This document shows positions 1-8,205 of a stretch of DNA of 64,000 nucleotides, piece after piece. A model generated the notes under the pieces. It was not told where the DNA came from and did not search any database. It saw only the letters and a program-made list of their open reading frames with translations. The translations under genes and the position numbers were made by a program. The stretch is from JANQQJ01 sp046290575 (GTDB lineage: Bacteria > Pseudomonadota > Alphaproteobacteria > SMXS01). Positions within the stretch are counted from its first letter, which is position 1. Every line of letters starts with the position of its first letter. Where the stretch lies: assembly GCA_046290575.1 (NCBI GenBank), contig JBKAGX010000002.1, forward strand, positions 248,001 through 312,000, given 5' to 3'.

Positions 1-666
1 TTCGATGGCCTCGCGGGCTGCCTCATGAACGGCGAAGAAGTCAGCGCCATCCACCGTCGTGCCGGGCATGCCATAAGCTTCAGCGCGGGCTTCAATACTG
101 CCGGCGGTCGCATAGCTGGCAGCGGTAAACTCGGCATAGCCGTTGTTCTCGAACATGAAGACAACAGGCAGATTCAGAACGCAGGCCATGTTCATGGCTT
201 CAGCCACAGTGCCCTGGTTGGTTGCGCCATCACCTATAAAGGGGACAGCAACACCGCCGGTCTTCAGGGTTTTGGCCGTCAATGCGGCGCCGATGGCCAG
301 CGGCGGGGCGCCACCAACGATGGCGTTGGCACCCAGCATGCCTTTGTCCAGATCGGCAATGTGCATGGAACCACCCTTGCCGCCGCAAACGCCGGAGGCC
401 TTGCAATAGATCTCTTTCATCATGCCTTTGACATCAACGCCCTTGGCAATGCAATGGCCATGGCCTCGGTGGGTCGAGCCGATGTAATCCCGCTCGTCTT
501 CAAGCTGTTCGCAGATGCCAACGGCAATCGCTTCCTGGCCGGAATAGAGGTGCAGAAATCCCGGCACGCTACCGGACTGGAATTCAACGTTCAGGCGCTC
601 CTCGAATTCGCGGATAGTCCGCATTCGACGGTAGGCGCTCAGCAGTTCTTCGCGGCTCAGCTGCAA
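1..666 (-). CDS. ThDP-dependent 2-oxoacid/acetoin dehydrogenase E1 alpha subunit (partial, C-terminus beyond left edge)
   Basis: This is the alpha subunit of a thiamine-diphosphate-dependent E1 dehydrogenase (pyruvate, branched-chain or acetoin type). E1 would decarboxylate a 2-oxoacid or acetoin and pass the acyl group to a lipoyl E2. The 222 visible residues read through to position 1 with no stop. The ThDP/Mg motif is GDGATNQG followed by ENNGYAEFT about 30 residues on. The family signatures RGHGHCIAKG and GGKGGSMH precede it. I chose a TTG start at 666 because GAGGAG lies about 8 bases upstream and the product begins as family members do (QLSREELLSAYRRM). ENNGYAEFT resembles acetoin dehydrogenase alpha chains, but the substrate cannot be settled without the E1 beta and E2 genes, which would lie to the left. 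Confidence 0.88.
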   Translation of the reverse strand, partial: MQLSREELLSAYRRMRTIREFEERLNVEFQSGSVPGFLHLYSGQEAIAVGICEQLEDERDYIGSTHRGHGHCIAKGVDVKGMMKEIYCKASGVCGGKGGSMHIADLDKGMLGANAIVGGAPPLAIGAALTAKTLKTGGVAVPFIGDGATNQGTVAEAMNMACVLNLPVVFMFENNGYAEFTAASYATAGSIEARAEAYGMPGTTVDGADFFAVHEAAREAIE

Positions 667-744
667 GGCAGGTCTCCTCGTTTCGGGTTGGGCCGTTTCG
701 CGGCGCGAACTCTATCGGTTGGTCACGCCGGGAGCAAGGTGAAG

Positions 745-1659
745 CTAAGTCGCTAGTGCCCGCCACTTGGCGAGGTCGTTCTGCCACTCCGGAATAGGTT
801 CGCCGAGCAGGGCCTCTATGTCTTCGACGATACGGATCAACTCAGGGTGAAGTTCCTGCTCAAGAATGTCCACGGGTACAGCGGCCTTGTCGACAAAGTT
901 CCGGAACAGAAGCTTGATGGCGAGGTTCTTGATTGGTGCCGGGGCGTTGCGGCTGGCGTATTTCCACGCCGCCAAGTCCCGCAACCGAAGCTGTTTTACC
1001 CAGGGTTTCGGTTGGCCGACTCTGTCACCAGTGACGTTTCTGTCCGGCTCTGTTCCCAGATCCAGGTTTTCGAGAGGCGGCAAACCCAACCAGGAAACGA
1101 TATCCTGGACGACCTGCCCGGGAAATTGCCGCATCCGTTCGGCGACAATGATCTTGATCTGGCTGGACGGGAAAAGCTCCAGGTAAGGCCGGATCTGCAT
1201 CGCGTAGTCAGATTCGTCGACATAGCGTCGGTTTGTCAGAATCCGCTCAAGCCCGTCCTCCCGCTCCAACTTGCTTGAATAATTATTGAAGTACCCGCTG
1301 ACGACGCGTTCAAGTGGAGAGCGAATTGAAAAAATAAACCGGGCGTCTGGATTGTACTCATAAATGCGCTGCGGAACGCCTTTCAGCCGCGGCAACTTTG
1401 TGTAGAGCATACTGGCTTCGCCCAGGTACAGCGTCTCCGGCATGGTTGTGAACAAACTACGATAGGTTTTGTAGTCTTGATATTGAGCGCGATTAGGCCA
1501 AGAGGACCTGATGTCTTCACCGTTAACAAAGTGGCACGGTTCTTTGACCGATGACATGGCGATGGCCGGATGCTGGTTCAGCATGAAATGCAGCGCGTGC
1601 GTGCCACATTTCGCCATACCGGCAATGAACAGGTTGGCCTTGAGGTCGTCAGGCGACAT
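745..1659 (-). CDS. PAPS-dependent sulfotransferase family protein
   Basis: This 304-residue protein has the hallmarks of the sulfotransferase fold. Near the N-terminus, AGMAKCGTHAL (residues 13-23) occupies the place of the 5'-phosphosulfate-binding loop, normally KSGTT. IRSPLERVVSGY (residues 112-123) matches the 3'-phosphate-binding Arg...Ser motif (Arg113, Ser121). Such enzymes move sulfate from PAPS to a hydroxyl or amine on a carbohydrate or small molecule. The protein has no signal peptide or membrane segment, so it is probably cytoplasmic. It lies 78 bp upstream of the E1 alpha gene on the same strand, but nothing links the two functions. The Ser-to-Cys change in the first motif (KCGTH) is seen in many bacterial members and need not abolish activity. 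The acceptor is unknown. Confidence 0.82.
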   Translation of the reverse strand: MSPDDLKANLFIAGMAKCGTHALHFMLNQHPAIAMSSVKEPCHFVNGEDIRSSWPNRAQYQDYKTYRSLFTTMPETLYLGEASMLYTKLPRLKGVPQRIYEYNPDARFIFSIRSPLERVVSGYFNNYSSKLEREDGLERILTNRRYVDESDYAMQIRPYLELFPSSQIKIIVAERMRQFPGQVVQDIVSWLGLPPLENLDLGTEPDRNVTGDRVGQPKPWVKQLRLRDLAAWKYASRNAPAPIKNLAIKLLFRNFVDKAAVPVDILEQELHPELIRIVEDIEALLGEPIPEWQNDLAKWRALAT

Positions 1660-1804
1660 AGTTTGAGGCTGGCTACGTTGGAGATGACTTCGACCTGCGA
1701 GACATTAGCGCTTTGGCGATACACGGGCAACATCCTCCCTGAGCTAGTTTTTTGGGATTGGCGGCAGGGACGATCAACGTAAACCTTAATGAGGAAACAG
1801 CGGA

Positions 1805-2221
1805 GTGGTGGGCATGGTAGAAAGGACAGGCGGTTGCCTTTGCGGCAACATTCGTTACGCCGTGGAGGGCGCGCCCCTTGCGACAGCGGTTTGTCATTGC
1901 CGCAACTGCCAGAAGCAGGCTGGTTCGGCGCTCTCTGTTATCGCGGTCTTTCCCAGGGCGGCCTTGGCGCTGGACGGCGAGTTGAAGGTGTTTGAGGACA
2001 AAGGCACCAGTGGCCAGGCGGTCTACCGGCAGTTCTGCCCCGAATGCGGTTCGCCCGTTTTGACAGACACGCCGGGCGCGCAGGCGGCAGATATCATCTT
2101 CATCAAGGCCGGTACACTTGACGATGTGTCGGACCTGAAGCCCAGCACACATTACTGGGCCAAGAGCGCGCAGCCTTGGATGCCGCTGCCGGACGACGTG
2201 GAACGGCTGGAGCAGGAATAG
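1805..2221 (+). CDS. GFA/CENP-V (glutathione-dependent formaldehyde-activating-like) zinc protein
   Basis: The protein has the cysteine pattern of the GFA/CENP-V family: CLCG (residues 11-14), CHCRNC (30-35) and FCPECGSP near residue 80. These are the ligands of the two zinc sites in that fold. The 138-residue length is typical. The best studied relative is Gfa of Paracoccus, proposed to help condense glutathione with formaldehyde, but most members have no proven role and some are only glutathione-binding. The start could be GTG 1805 (GAGGAA upstream at 1791) or ATG 1814 (GGAG at 1802). I list the longer form. DUF1330 and LLM oxidoreductase genes follow on the same strand and may form one transcript. 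Confidence 0.82.
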   Translation: MVGMVERTGGCLCGNIRYAVEGAPLATAVCHCRNCQKQAGSALSVIAVFPRAALALDGELKVFEDKGTSGQAVYRQFCPECGSPVLTDTPGAQAADIIFIKAGTLDDVSDLKPSTHYWAKSAQPWMPLPDDVERLEQE

Positions 2222-2274
2222 GCTTGCAAGGCTGGGTCAGTCCGGTCACTTTCTCGACCTGAAGGGCAGGGACT

Positions 2275-2727
2275 ATGGCAATCGATCCAACGGCTGAACA
2301 GGCCGAACAACTTATGGCGCTGGACCAGTCCCAGCCTGTCATCTTTATCAATTGTCACCGCTATTTCGACCGGGCGCGCTATGGCGACGATTATGATGAT
2401 CCCGCATTGCAGCCGGATGTCGATGGCAAAACCGCTTATCATCGGTATCTGTCGCGTGTTGAAAGCCGGTTCATGCCCCAGGTCGGTGGACGTTTTCTGA
2501 TTGCCGGGCCGGTCGCGGTTTCGCTCATCGGTGATAAGTCCTGGGACGAGATTGTCATCGGCGAGTATCCGTCAATTGCCGAAGCGAATAGAATGTCTGC
2601 CCTGCCGGGCTATGATGAGATTGTGGTGCACAGGGTTGCCGGCCTGGCTGAGGTGCAGACAACTGCATTGTTGCAGAAAGATATGGAGCGGCTGCCCATC
2701 CCGGGCGCATGGATCAACAGAGACTGA
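2275..2727 (+). CDS. DUF1330-family protein
   Basis: This 150-residue cytoplasmic protein has a DUF1330-type core in its second half (RFLIAGPVAVSLIGD, then the conserved motif IVIGEYPSIAEANR), a small dimeric ferredoxin-like (dimeric alpha/beta barrel) fold. An extra N-terminal segment of about 60 residues precedes it. The biochemical role of the family is unknown. The ATG at 2275 has a strong GAAGGGCAGGG ribosome-binding stretch just upstream. It lies between the GFA-like gene (53 bp upstream) and the LLM oxidoreductase (16 bp downstream), so co-transcription is likely. Confidence 0.78.
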   Translation: MAIDPTAEQAEQLMALDQSQPVIFINCHRYFDRARYGDDYDDPALQPDVDGKTAYHRYLSRVESRFMPQVGGRFLIAGPVAVSLIGDKSWDEIVIGEYPSIAEANRMSALPGYDEIVVHRVAGLAEVQTTALLQKDMERLPIPGAWINRD

Positions 2728-2743
2728 AACGAGGGAAAAACCA

Positions 2744-3601
2744 GTGAAAATCGGTGTAATTTTTGTGAATGTCGGCCCGAAATCGGGCGACTCGATGATC
2801 GAACTTGCACAGCTTGCTGAACAGGCAGGCGTTGAGTCCGTGTGGACCGGCGAACACGTCATCATCCCGCTCGATTACGAGTCGAAGTATCCCTACAACG
2901 ACGACGGCAAAATGGGCGCCGACCCGGAGAATAATCTGGTCGATCCCTTGATTTCACTGGCGGCGATTGCCGGCGCGACCAAGACCATCAGGCTGGGCAC
3001 CGGCGTGAACATTTTGCCGCAGGCCAACCCTTTGCTGATGGCCAAGCAGGTCGCCGGGCTCGATTTCGTGTCGAACGGCAGGCTCGACCTTGGGCTGGGC
3101 ATTGGCTGGCTGCGCGAGGAGTTTGATGCCATGGGCGTGCCCTATGAGCGGCGCGGTGCGCGCTTTGACGACTATGTCCAGGCCATGCGCAAGGTCTGGT
3201 CCGGCGAGACGGTCGAGCACCAGAGCGATTTCATTTCCTGGACAAACTTCAAGAGCTATCCGCTGCCGGTGCAGGACCCTCTGCCAATCCATATGGGCGG
3301 CGACAAGGGCAAGATCTTCGAACGCACGGCAAAATACGGCAATGGCTGGTTCACGCCGCGCCTGTCGCTTGAAGAGGTACAGTCCGGCATGGCGAGCATT
3401 GCCGAGGAGTGCGGCAAGATCGGCCGTGATCCGTCAGAGATCGAAATTACCACGATGTGGGCCATGCAGGGTGGCCTGGACACGGTCAAACAATATGAAG
3501 ATGCCGGTGTCGCCCGCATGCTCTTGCCGATGCTGATTTTCGGCAGCGATCACAAGGCCGGCCTGAAGATGCTCGGCGACGAGGTGATTTCGAAGCTTTA
3601 G
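2744..3601 (+). CDS. LLM-class (luciferase-like) flavin/F420 oxidoreductase
   Basis: This 285-residue TIM-barrel oxidoreductase belongs to the bacterial luciferase-like (LLM) superfamily. Family features include the start MKIGVIFVNVG, EHVIIP near residue 45, RLGTGVNILPQ around residue 84, GRLDLGLGIGW around residue 115 and the C-terminal GMA...CGKIGRDPSEIEIT. The layout is closest to the TIGR03619-like F420-dependent subgroup, but FMN use is equally possible because nothing here shows F420 synthesis. The GTG at 2744 is preferred: GAGGGA lies 8-13 bases upstream, and all homologous sequence begins there although the frame stays open far upstream. Its substrate is unknown. Confidence 0.82.
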   Translation: MKIGVIFVNVGPKSGDSMIELAQLAEQAGVESVWTGEHVIIPLDYESKYPYNDDGKMGADPENNLVDPLISLAAIAGATKTIRLGTGVNILPQANPLLMAKQVAGLDFVSNGRLDLGLGIGWLREEFDAMGVPYERRGARFDDYVQAMRKVWSGETVEHQSDFISWTNFKSYPLPVQDPLPIHMGGDKGKIFERTAKYGNGWFTPRLSLEEVQSGMASIAEECGKIGRDPSEIEITTMWAMQGGLDTVKQYEDAGVARMLLPMLIFGSDHKAGLKMLGDEVISKL

Positions 3602-3622
3602 AGCCTCTTCCAGTCCCGTCAC

Positions 3623-3740
3623 GTCATTCCCGCCCGTCGACGCCGTCTGGCGGCGTCGCTCAGGACAAGCTAAAGGCGGGAATCCAGACTATCGGCGAGC
3701 CAAGCGTCAATATTGATCTGGGCCCCCGCCTTCGCGGGGG
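3623..3740. repeat. Intergenic palindromic repeat element between convergent genes
   Basis: The gap between the converging genes contains GTCATTCCCGCC (3623-3634) and the opposed GGCGGGAATCCAGAC (3675-3689). They enclose a hairpin CGACGCCG-TCTGG-CGGCGTCG (3638-3658). A second hairpin, CCCCCGC-CTTC-GCGGGGG, follows at 3723-3740. The arrangement resembles the short dispersed GTCATTCCCGC...GCGGGAATCC elements common in alphaproteobacterial genomes. No transposase is present. The hairpins may also end transcription from both sides, although there is no clear T-run. The rest of the gap up to 3793 holds nothing I recognise. Confidence 0.6.
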
Positions 3741-3793
3741 TGAAATTTCAGGGTTTTCGCTGGTGCATCACGTGGTGACTGCGATCTCTCGCG

Positions 3794-4258
3794 CTACCCC
3801 TCGTAATACTGCCCGAAGAAATCGAGGCGCAGCTCATCGATGACGTTGTTGTCGTCGTCGAGGATGTCGAGCATCAGGTCGCTGGTCCCCTGAAAACTGC
3901 CGAACAGGAACATGCCTTCGGCGGTTGAATAGGGGGTGTGGATGCTGCCCGGCGGTTCATATGAATAGGTGCCGCGAAAGTGCAGTTCCTCGCCTTCGCG
4001 GTATCCCCACAGTCCGCCCAGCGTAAAGGCGATCGCGGTGCAACGATGATTGTGCTTGGCGAATTCGGCGTGCGGGTCCTGCTTGAACAGGAAGTCCACC
4101 CGGTGGCGGGCTTCATCGAGCGCCAGCACCTTGATGTAGTTGCCCGGCTGCCCATCGACCGCAGTCCAGTCCACCAGCTCTGAATTCACATTGATGATGC
4201 TGCCGTAATTGGTGCGCGGCATCGTGTCGAGAATACCCCGGTCCACTTTCTTGTCCAT
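3794..4258 (-). CDS. Cupin-domain protein (ChrR/acetylacetone-dioxygenase-like)
   Basis: This 154-residue single-domain cupin shows a first cupin motif around KHNHRCTAIAFTLGG, an intervening YREGEELHFRGTYSYEPPGSIHTP, and a second motif in the GMFLFGSFQG region. The histidines of KHNH and SIHTP would bind a metal, most likely Fe(II), Zn or Mn. The pattern is closest to small dioxygenase-like cupins, such as those annotated as 2,4'-dihydroxyacetophenone dioxygenase-like. The substrate is unknown. I chose the ATG at 4258 because GGGGAGAGAG sits directly upstream. An in-frame ATG at 4273 would add five residues. It is transcribed toward the repeat element and away from the DinB-like gene. Confidence 0.75.
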   Translation of the reverse strand: MDKKVDRGILDTMPRTNYGSIINVNSELVDWTAVDGQPGNYIKVLALDEARHRVDFLFKQDPHAEFAKHNHRCTAIAFTLGGLWGYREGEELHFRGTYSYEPPGSIHTPYSTAEGMFLFGSFQGTSDLMLDILDDDNNVIDELRLDFFGQYYEG

Positions 4259-4311
4259 GTTCTCTCTCCCCATTTGTTACCTTCAAGTGTGCAGGTAACA
4301 AATGGCTTGAG

Positions 4312-4836
4312 TCAAACGGGAAGGGCGGACTCCGGTTCGGGCTTTAACACCCGGTGAAAATCCAGCACCGGCGGCGCAACACTGGTCTGCGTCAGCATGG
4401 CGTGAACTTGGCCTCGGTGATGTGTTTGGTGATTGAAGAAGTGTATGATGAGCATCGGTATGGGATCGTCAAACACCCGCGCTTCGTTGTTCTGATAGCG
4501 AATGGTGGCGTCCAGGAAGTCCACGCCCACGTTCGAAAAGAACCCTTCGATCCTGGCATCCATCCTCTGCCTCGCCACGTGCAGCAGCTCGAATTCGGTG
4601 TGCAGGACTTCGTCCAGCCCGGTCGATGGAATTTCGCCGCCTTCGAACCGTGTCATCCAGATTTCGTCACCGATCAGCAAATGGTTGAGCGTGCCAAGGA
4701 TACTGCCAAAGAAAGCTCTTCGGTCCATGGCGAGTTCTTGGGCGGAGAGGCGTTGGCAAGCATCGTATAGTCGCTCGTTCGCCAGACGGTTGTAGATGGC
4801 GAGTTGCCGAAAGGTCCGAAGCCTCGGATCAGTCAT
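4312..4836 (-). CDS. DinB-family protein
   Basis: This 174-residue four-helix protein has the DinB/DUF664 layout. It has an N-terminal helix (RTFRQLAIYNRLANERLYDAC), GSILGTLNHLLIGDEIWMTRF with one metal-ligand His, and the C-terminal HFFNHQTHHRGQVHAML motif with the other two. The three histidines form the usual metal site. Relatives include bacillithiol- and mycothiol-dependent transferases, but the role of most is unknown. The ATG at 4836 overlaps the stop of the upstream acyl-CoA synthetase by 8 bases (ATGACTGA), so the two are translationally coupled. Longer in-frame upstream sequence exists only because it runs antisense-free through the synthetase tail, and it lacks family similarity. 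Confidence 0.82.
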   Translation of the reverse strand: MTDPRLRTFRQLAIYNRLANERLYDACQRLSAQELAMDRRAFFGSILGTLNHLLIGDEIWMTRFEGGEIPSTGLDEVLHTEFELLHVARQRMDARIEGFFSNVGVDFLDATIRYQNNEARVFDDPIPMLIIHFFNHQTHHRGQVHAMLTQTSVAPPVLDFHRVLKPEPESALPV

Positions 4837-6391
4837 TGTCTTGCCAATAGGCTTCGCGCAATTCACGTTTGAGGACCTTGCCCAGCGCGTTGCGGGGAAA
4901 GTCCTCGCGCAGTTCCACGGCAGCCAGGCGCTGTGGTTTGGCGACGCGTTCATTGGTCCAGTTCCGAATGGCGTCGGTATCGGCGGCTGCCCCGGCTTTG
5001 GGAATGATCAGCGCCAACGGTGTCTCGCCCCATTTGTCATGTGGAATGCCGATCACCGTCACATCTGAAACGTCTGGATGCTGGCCCACCACTTCTTCGA
5101 TGTCGGCAGGGAACACGTTGAACCCGCCGGAGATGATCATGTCTTTCTTGCGGTCCAGGATGAACAGAAAGCCGTCTTCGTCGAATTTGCCGATGTCGCC
5201 GGATTTCAGGAACGTCCGGCCGCTCTGGTCCTGCCAGATCAGGTCACGCGTGGCGTCGGGGCGCTTGTGATAGCCGTGCATGATGCCACCGCCGGTGGAG
5301 ACGATTTCGCCGGTCTCGCCGAACGGCAGTTCGTTGCCGTCGTCGTCGATGATGCGGATATCGAAGCCGACAACCGGCGTGCCGACAGAGCCCCATTTCC
5401 GGTCGGCATCTTCCGGCTTGATCATGCTGGCAGCGCCTTCGGAAAAGCCGTAGAGCTCGATCAGCCCAGCGCCCATCCGCGCCATCGCTTCTTTCTTGGT
5501 GTCGACCCGTAGTGGCGAGCCGGCAGACAGCATGATCTGCAGGCTGGAAAGATCGGTCCGGTCCAGCGCGTCATGCTCCAGGGTGACGATGTACTGGGTC
5601 GGTACCATGAAGGTGTGGGTGATGCCTTCACGCTCCACAGTGTCGAGGAACGCGTCGGGGCTGAACGCGTCGAGAATATGCAGCGTGCCGCCGGTGAACA
5701 GCACCGGCAGCGCCATCAGCCAGGTGCCATTCGAGTAGAGCGCTGTGGTGACCAGCGCGCGCGACTGCCGGGAGAAGGTCATCTCGATGGCGTTCGACCA
5801 GGCGAAATGCAGCCGGGCCGCATGGGTCATCACGATGCCTTTGGGCAGCCCCGTCGTGCCCGAAGTGTAGATGATGTTGACCTCGTCCTCGAGCGCATAG
5901 CGGACAGCCGGTTCCCCCGTGTCCTGTTCGGCCATCCAGTCTTTCAGGCCGCGCCAGCCGTCGCCCTCGAAACCCAGCGCGAAGAATCCGTTGCGGCGGA
6001 TCCCGAACATCTGGTCACGGGCGGCTTCAACCAGCTCGCGGGTTTTGGCGTCGGCGAACAGGACTTGGCTGCCCGAATCATCGATCATGCCTGTGATCTG
6101 CTCAGGTGAGAGCATCGCCGAAACTGGCACGACGCAGGCGCCGGATTTGATAATGCCGTAGAGCACGGCGGGCATGTCGACTGAATTGGTCATCAGCACG
6201 GCGACCTTGTCGCCCTGGCCGACCCCCAGCGCATTCAGCCCGTTGGCAATGCGGTTCATATCCTCGTTGAACTGACGCCAGCTCAGCCGCTGCTTGCCGC
6301 AGACGATGGCGAGCCGATTTGGAAAGTGCCGCGCGTGACTGGCCCAGATATGGGGCAAGAAGACCGCCGGGGCGTCCAGGAGCTGGGCCAT
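4829..6391 (-). CDS. AMP-forming acyl-CoA synthetase (ANL superfamily)
   Basis: This 520-residue adenylate-forming enzyme would activate a carboxylic acid with ATP and ligate it to CoA. The P-loop motif A3 is YTSGTTGLPKG (residues 175-185). ELYGFSEG is the A5 motif, SGDIGKFDEDGFLFILDRKKD covers the A7/A8 hinge, and NALGKVLKRE near the end carries the catalytic lysine A10 (Lys505). Length and domain order are normal for medium- or long-chain ligases. The acid cannot be predicted. The start ATG at 6391 is followed by MAQLLDAPAVFLPHIW, the expected N-terminus. The downstream DinB-like gene overlaps its stop codon by 8 bases. Confidence 0.9.
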   Translation of the reverse strand: MAQLLDAPAVFLPHIWASHARHFPNRLAIVCGKQRLSWRQFNEDMNRIANGLNALGVGQGDKVAVLMTNSVDMPAVLYGIIKSGACVVPVSAMLSPEQITGMIDDSGSQVLFADAKTRELVEAARDQMFGIRRNGFFALGFEGDGWRGLKDWMAEQDTGEPAVRYALEDEVNIIYTSGTTGLPKGIVMTHAARLHFAWSNAIEMTFSRQSRALVTTALYSNGTWLMALPVLFTGGTLHILDAFSPDAFLDTVEREGITHTFMVPTQYIVTLEHDALDRTDLSSLQIMLSAGSPLRVDTKKEAMARMGAGLIELYGFSEGAASMIKPEDADRKWGSVGTPVVGFDIRIIDDDGNELPFGETGEIVSTGGGIMHGYHKRPDATRDLIWQDQSGRTFLKSGDIGKFDEDGFLFILDRKKDMIISGGFNVFPADIEEVVGQHPDVSDVTVIGIPHDKWGETPLALIIPKAGAAADTDAIRNWTNERVAKPQRLAAVELREDFPRNALGKVLKRELREAYWQDND

Positions 6392-6455
6392 TTCTCAATC
6401 CTTCATTCCAACACGCACCCGTTCTATCATCGGCAAAAGGGGAGAGCGAGACGGT

Positions 6456-7637
6456 ATGTCCAACCGGCAGCAGCGGCGAATGCAGCAGAAGGCTTTGCGC
6501 AAAGGGCGCAAGAGTGGCTCATTGAGTACGCCGCTCGTAACCGCCGACAATCTGCCGCAGATGATGCAATCGGCGATACAGTTGCATCAGAACGATCAGT
6601 TTCGTGAGGCGGCGGCGATCTATGAGCAGGTGCTGGTGATTGAGCCAAACCATGTCGGCGCGCTCAGTGGCATGGGCATGATCGACCATCAGGCCGGGCG
6701 TTTTGACCGTGCGCGCGCCCGGGTCGAAGCGGCTATCGCCGGCGGTGCCAATGAGGCCGGATACTTCATGAACCTGGGAGCGATCTGCGAGGCGCAGCCG
6801 GATCTGGAGGCTGCCGAGGCGGCCTACAAAGAATGTCTTGCCCGCGATCCCGGCTATGCGGATGCCTACTATAATCTCGGCAATGTCCATCTGAAGCGCG
6901 GCGCGCCGGACCGCGCCATCGACGTCTTCGATGCATGCCTGGCGGCGAAGGGCCGCGAGTTTCACGCGTTGGCCTATAAGGCACATGCGCTGGTCGACGC
7001 AGGCCGGGCGGATGAAGCACAGTGGCTGCTGGACTTCGATACCTATGTGAAGCCGCACCGGTTCGAGGTGCCTGCGGATTTCGCGACATGGGGCGCGTTC
7101 AACAAGGCGGCGACCCGCTACATCAAGACGCATCCCACGCTGCGTGGCGATGTAATGTCGACGGAAAACGGTCGTCATACCGGCGAACTGATCAAGCCGC
7201 CGCTGGGCCCGCTGGACGGCATGGTGACGCGCATCAACCAGGCAATAAATTGGTACAAGGACCAGCTTCCCGATGATCCTGATCACCCGGCGGTACGCTG
7301 GGCACCCGACCGCTGGAACCTGACGGCCTGGGGCGTGGTGATGCATGACAAGGGACACGAGCGCGCGCATATCCACCCTAATGGCTGGCTGAGCGGCGTC
7401 TTCTACGTGCAGCTTCCCAAGGTCATCGAAGACCCTACTCGCAACCCGGAGGGCTGGCTGGAGTTCGGCAAGCCCACACCCGATCTGGCTGTGAAAAGCG
7501 ACATGGACCTGCGCCACTACAAGCCTGAACTGGGCCAGATGTTCCTGTTCCCCTCTTACTTCTATCACGGCACGGTGCCGTTCCGCTCCAGCGAAAGAAG
7601 GGTCTGTATCGCCTTTGACGTCGAGCCGGTTTATTGA
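6456..7637 (+). CDS. TPR protein fused to a putative 2OG-Fe(II) oxygenase domain
   Basis: This 393-residue protein has two parts. Residues about 35-195 are tetratricopeptide repeats (for example QFREAAAIYEQVLVIEPNHVG and YADAYYNLGNVHLKRGAPD). Residues about 280-393 resemble the putative 2OG-Fe(II) oxygenase family, with HIHPNGWLSGVFYVQLP (His305 and His307), FLFPSYFYHGTVPF (His371) and the terminal RRVCIAF arginine that would bind 2-oxoglutarate. A basic N-terminus (SNRQQRRMQQKALRKGRK) precedes the repeats. It has no signal peptide. Such proteins are thought to hydroxylate proteins or small molecules bound by the TPRs, but no substrate is known. The GNAT gene follows after 3 bases. Confidence 0.8.
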   Translation: MSNRQQRRMQQKALRKGRKSGSLSTPLVTADNLPQMMQSAIQLHQNDQFREAAAIYEQVLVIEPNHVGALSGMGMIDHQAGRFDRARARVEAAIAGGANEAGYFMNLGAICEAQPDLEAAEAAYKECLARDPGYADAYYNLGNVHLKRGAPDRAIDVFDACLAAKGREFHALAYKAHALVDAGRADEAQWLLDFDTYVKPHRFEVPADFATWGAFNKAATRYIKTHPTLRGDVMSTENGRHTGELIKPPLGPLDGMVTRINQAINWYKDQLPDDPDHPAVRWAPDRWNLTAWGVVMHDKGHERAHIHPNGWLSGVFYVQLPKVIEDPTRNPEGWLEFGKPTPDLAVKSDMDLRHYKPELGQMFLFPSYFYHGTVPFRSSERRVCIAFDVEPVY

Positions 7638-7640
7638 GCG

Positions 7641-8117
7641 ATGGCCGAGATTGAGATTGTTGAAGCGCTTGAGGGGCCGGACATTGACGCGGCCAAAGCC
7701 CTGATCCGGGCCTATGTGGCTTGGCTGGGTGTTGATCTCAGCCATCAGGGGTTCGAGGCGGAGATGGAGACCTTTCCCGGCCAATATGCCCCACCCAAAG
7801 GGGCGCTTTTGTTGGTCCGGGTTGACGGCGTGCCGGCGGGTGTGGTGGGCCTGCGGCCGCTGGATGGTGACATCTGCGAAATGAAACGGCTATGGGTCGC
7901 GCCAGAGTTCAGCGGGTTTGGCCTGGGGCGGCGGCTGTGCACACGCTTCCTGGAGGAGGGATGCCGGCTCGGTTATCGCACCGTCCGGCTAGACACAGTC
8001 GCGCGGGCACAGGCGGCCAACCATATTTACCGATCGATGGGTTTCCGCGAAATCCCGGCCTATCGGTACAATCCGGAGCCGGACGCTCTCTACTTCGAAA
8101 GGTCCCTCCCGGCTTAG
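7641..8117 (+). CDS. GNAT-family N-acetyltransferase
   Basis: This 158-residue protein has the GNAT core: CEMKRLWVAPEFSGFGLGRRLC at residues 79-100 gives strand beta4 and the acetyl-CoA pyrophosphate loop (R/Q-x-x-G-x-G/A). YRTVRLDTV and AANHIYRSMGFREI complete the fold. It would acetylate an amine on a small molecule, peptide or protein. The ligand cannot be named. It starts 3 bases after the TPR-oxygenase stop and is followed by a strong terminator, so the two form a two-gene operon. The acetyltransferase and the hydroxylase may act on the same target (inference only). Confidence 0.85.
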   Translation: MAEIEIVEALEGPDIDAAKALIRAYVAWLGVDLSHQGFEAEMETFPGQYAPPKGALLLVRVDGVPAGVVGLRPLDGDICEMKRLWVAPEFSGFGLGRRLCTRFLEEGCRLGYRTVRLDTVARAQAANHIYRSMGFREIPAYRYNPEPDALYFERSLPA

Positions 8118-8144
8118 GTTTTTTGGCCTGGCGCGTATGAGAAA

Positions 8145-8178
8145 GGCCGGCTCCCGATCCGGGGCGCCGGCCTTTTTT
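8145..8178 (+). terminator. Rho-independent terminator
   Basis: A 7-bp stem GGCCGGC (8145-8151) pairs with GCCGGCC (8166-8172) and is followed at once by six T residues (8173-8178). It lies 28 bp after the GNAT gene and ends the TPR-oxygenase/GNAT transcript. Confidence 0.88.
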
Positions 8179-8205
8179 CAGTCTTCAAACTGACCTGGAA
8201 GCGAT

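Noticed and set aside
25..756. 243-codon open frame on the plus strand at the left edge
   Set aside because: The opposite strand encodes E1 alpha with ThDP motifs through to the edge, so this frame is a shadow.
1673..2152. 159-codon open frame on the minus strand over the GFA-like gene
   Set aside because: The plus strand has the complete cysteine pattern of GFA proteins; the minus translation shows no family features.
6519..7784. 421-codon open frame on the minus strand across the TPR-2OG oxygenase gene
   Set aside because: It is antisense to a gene with clear domains, has no recognisable motifs and reflects the high GC third positions of the real gene.
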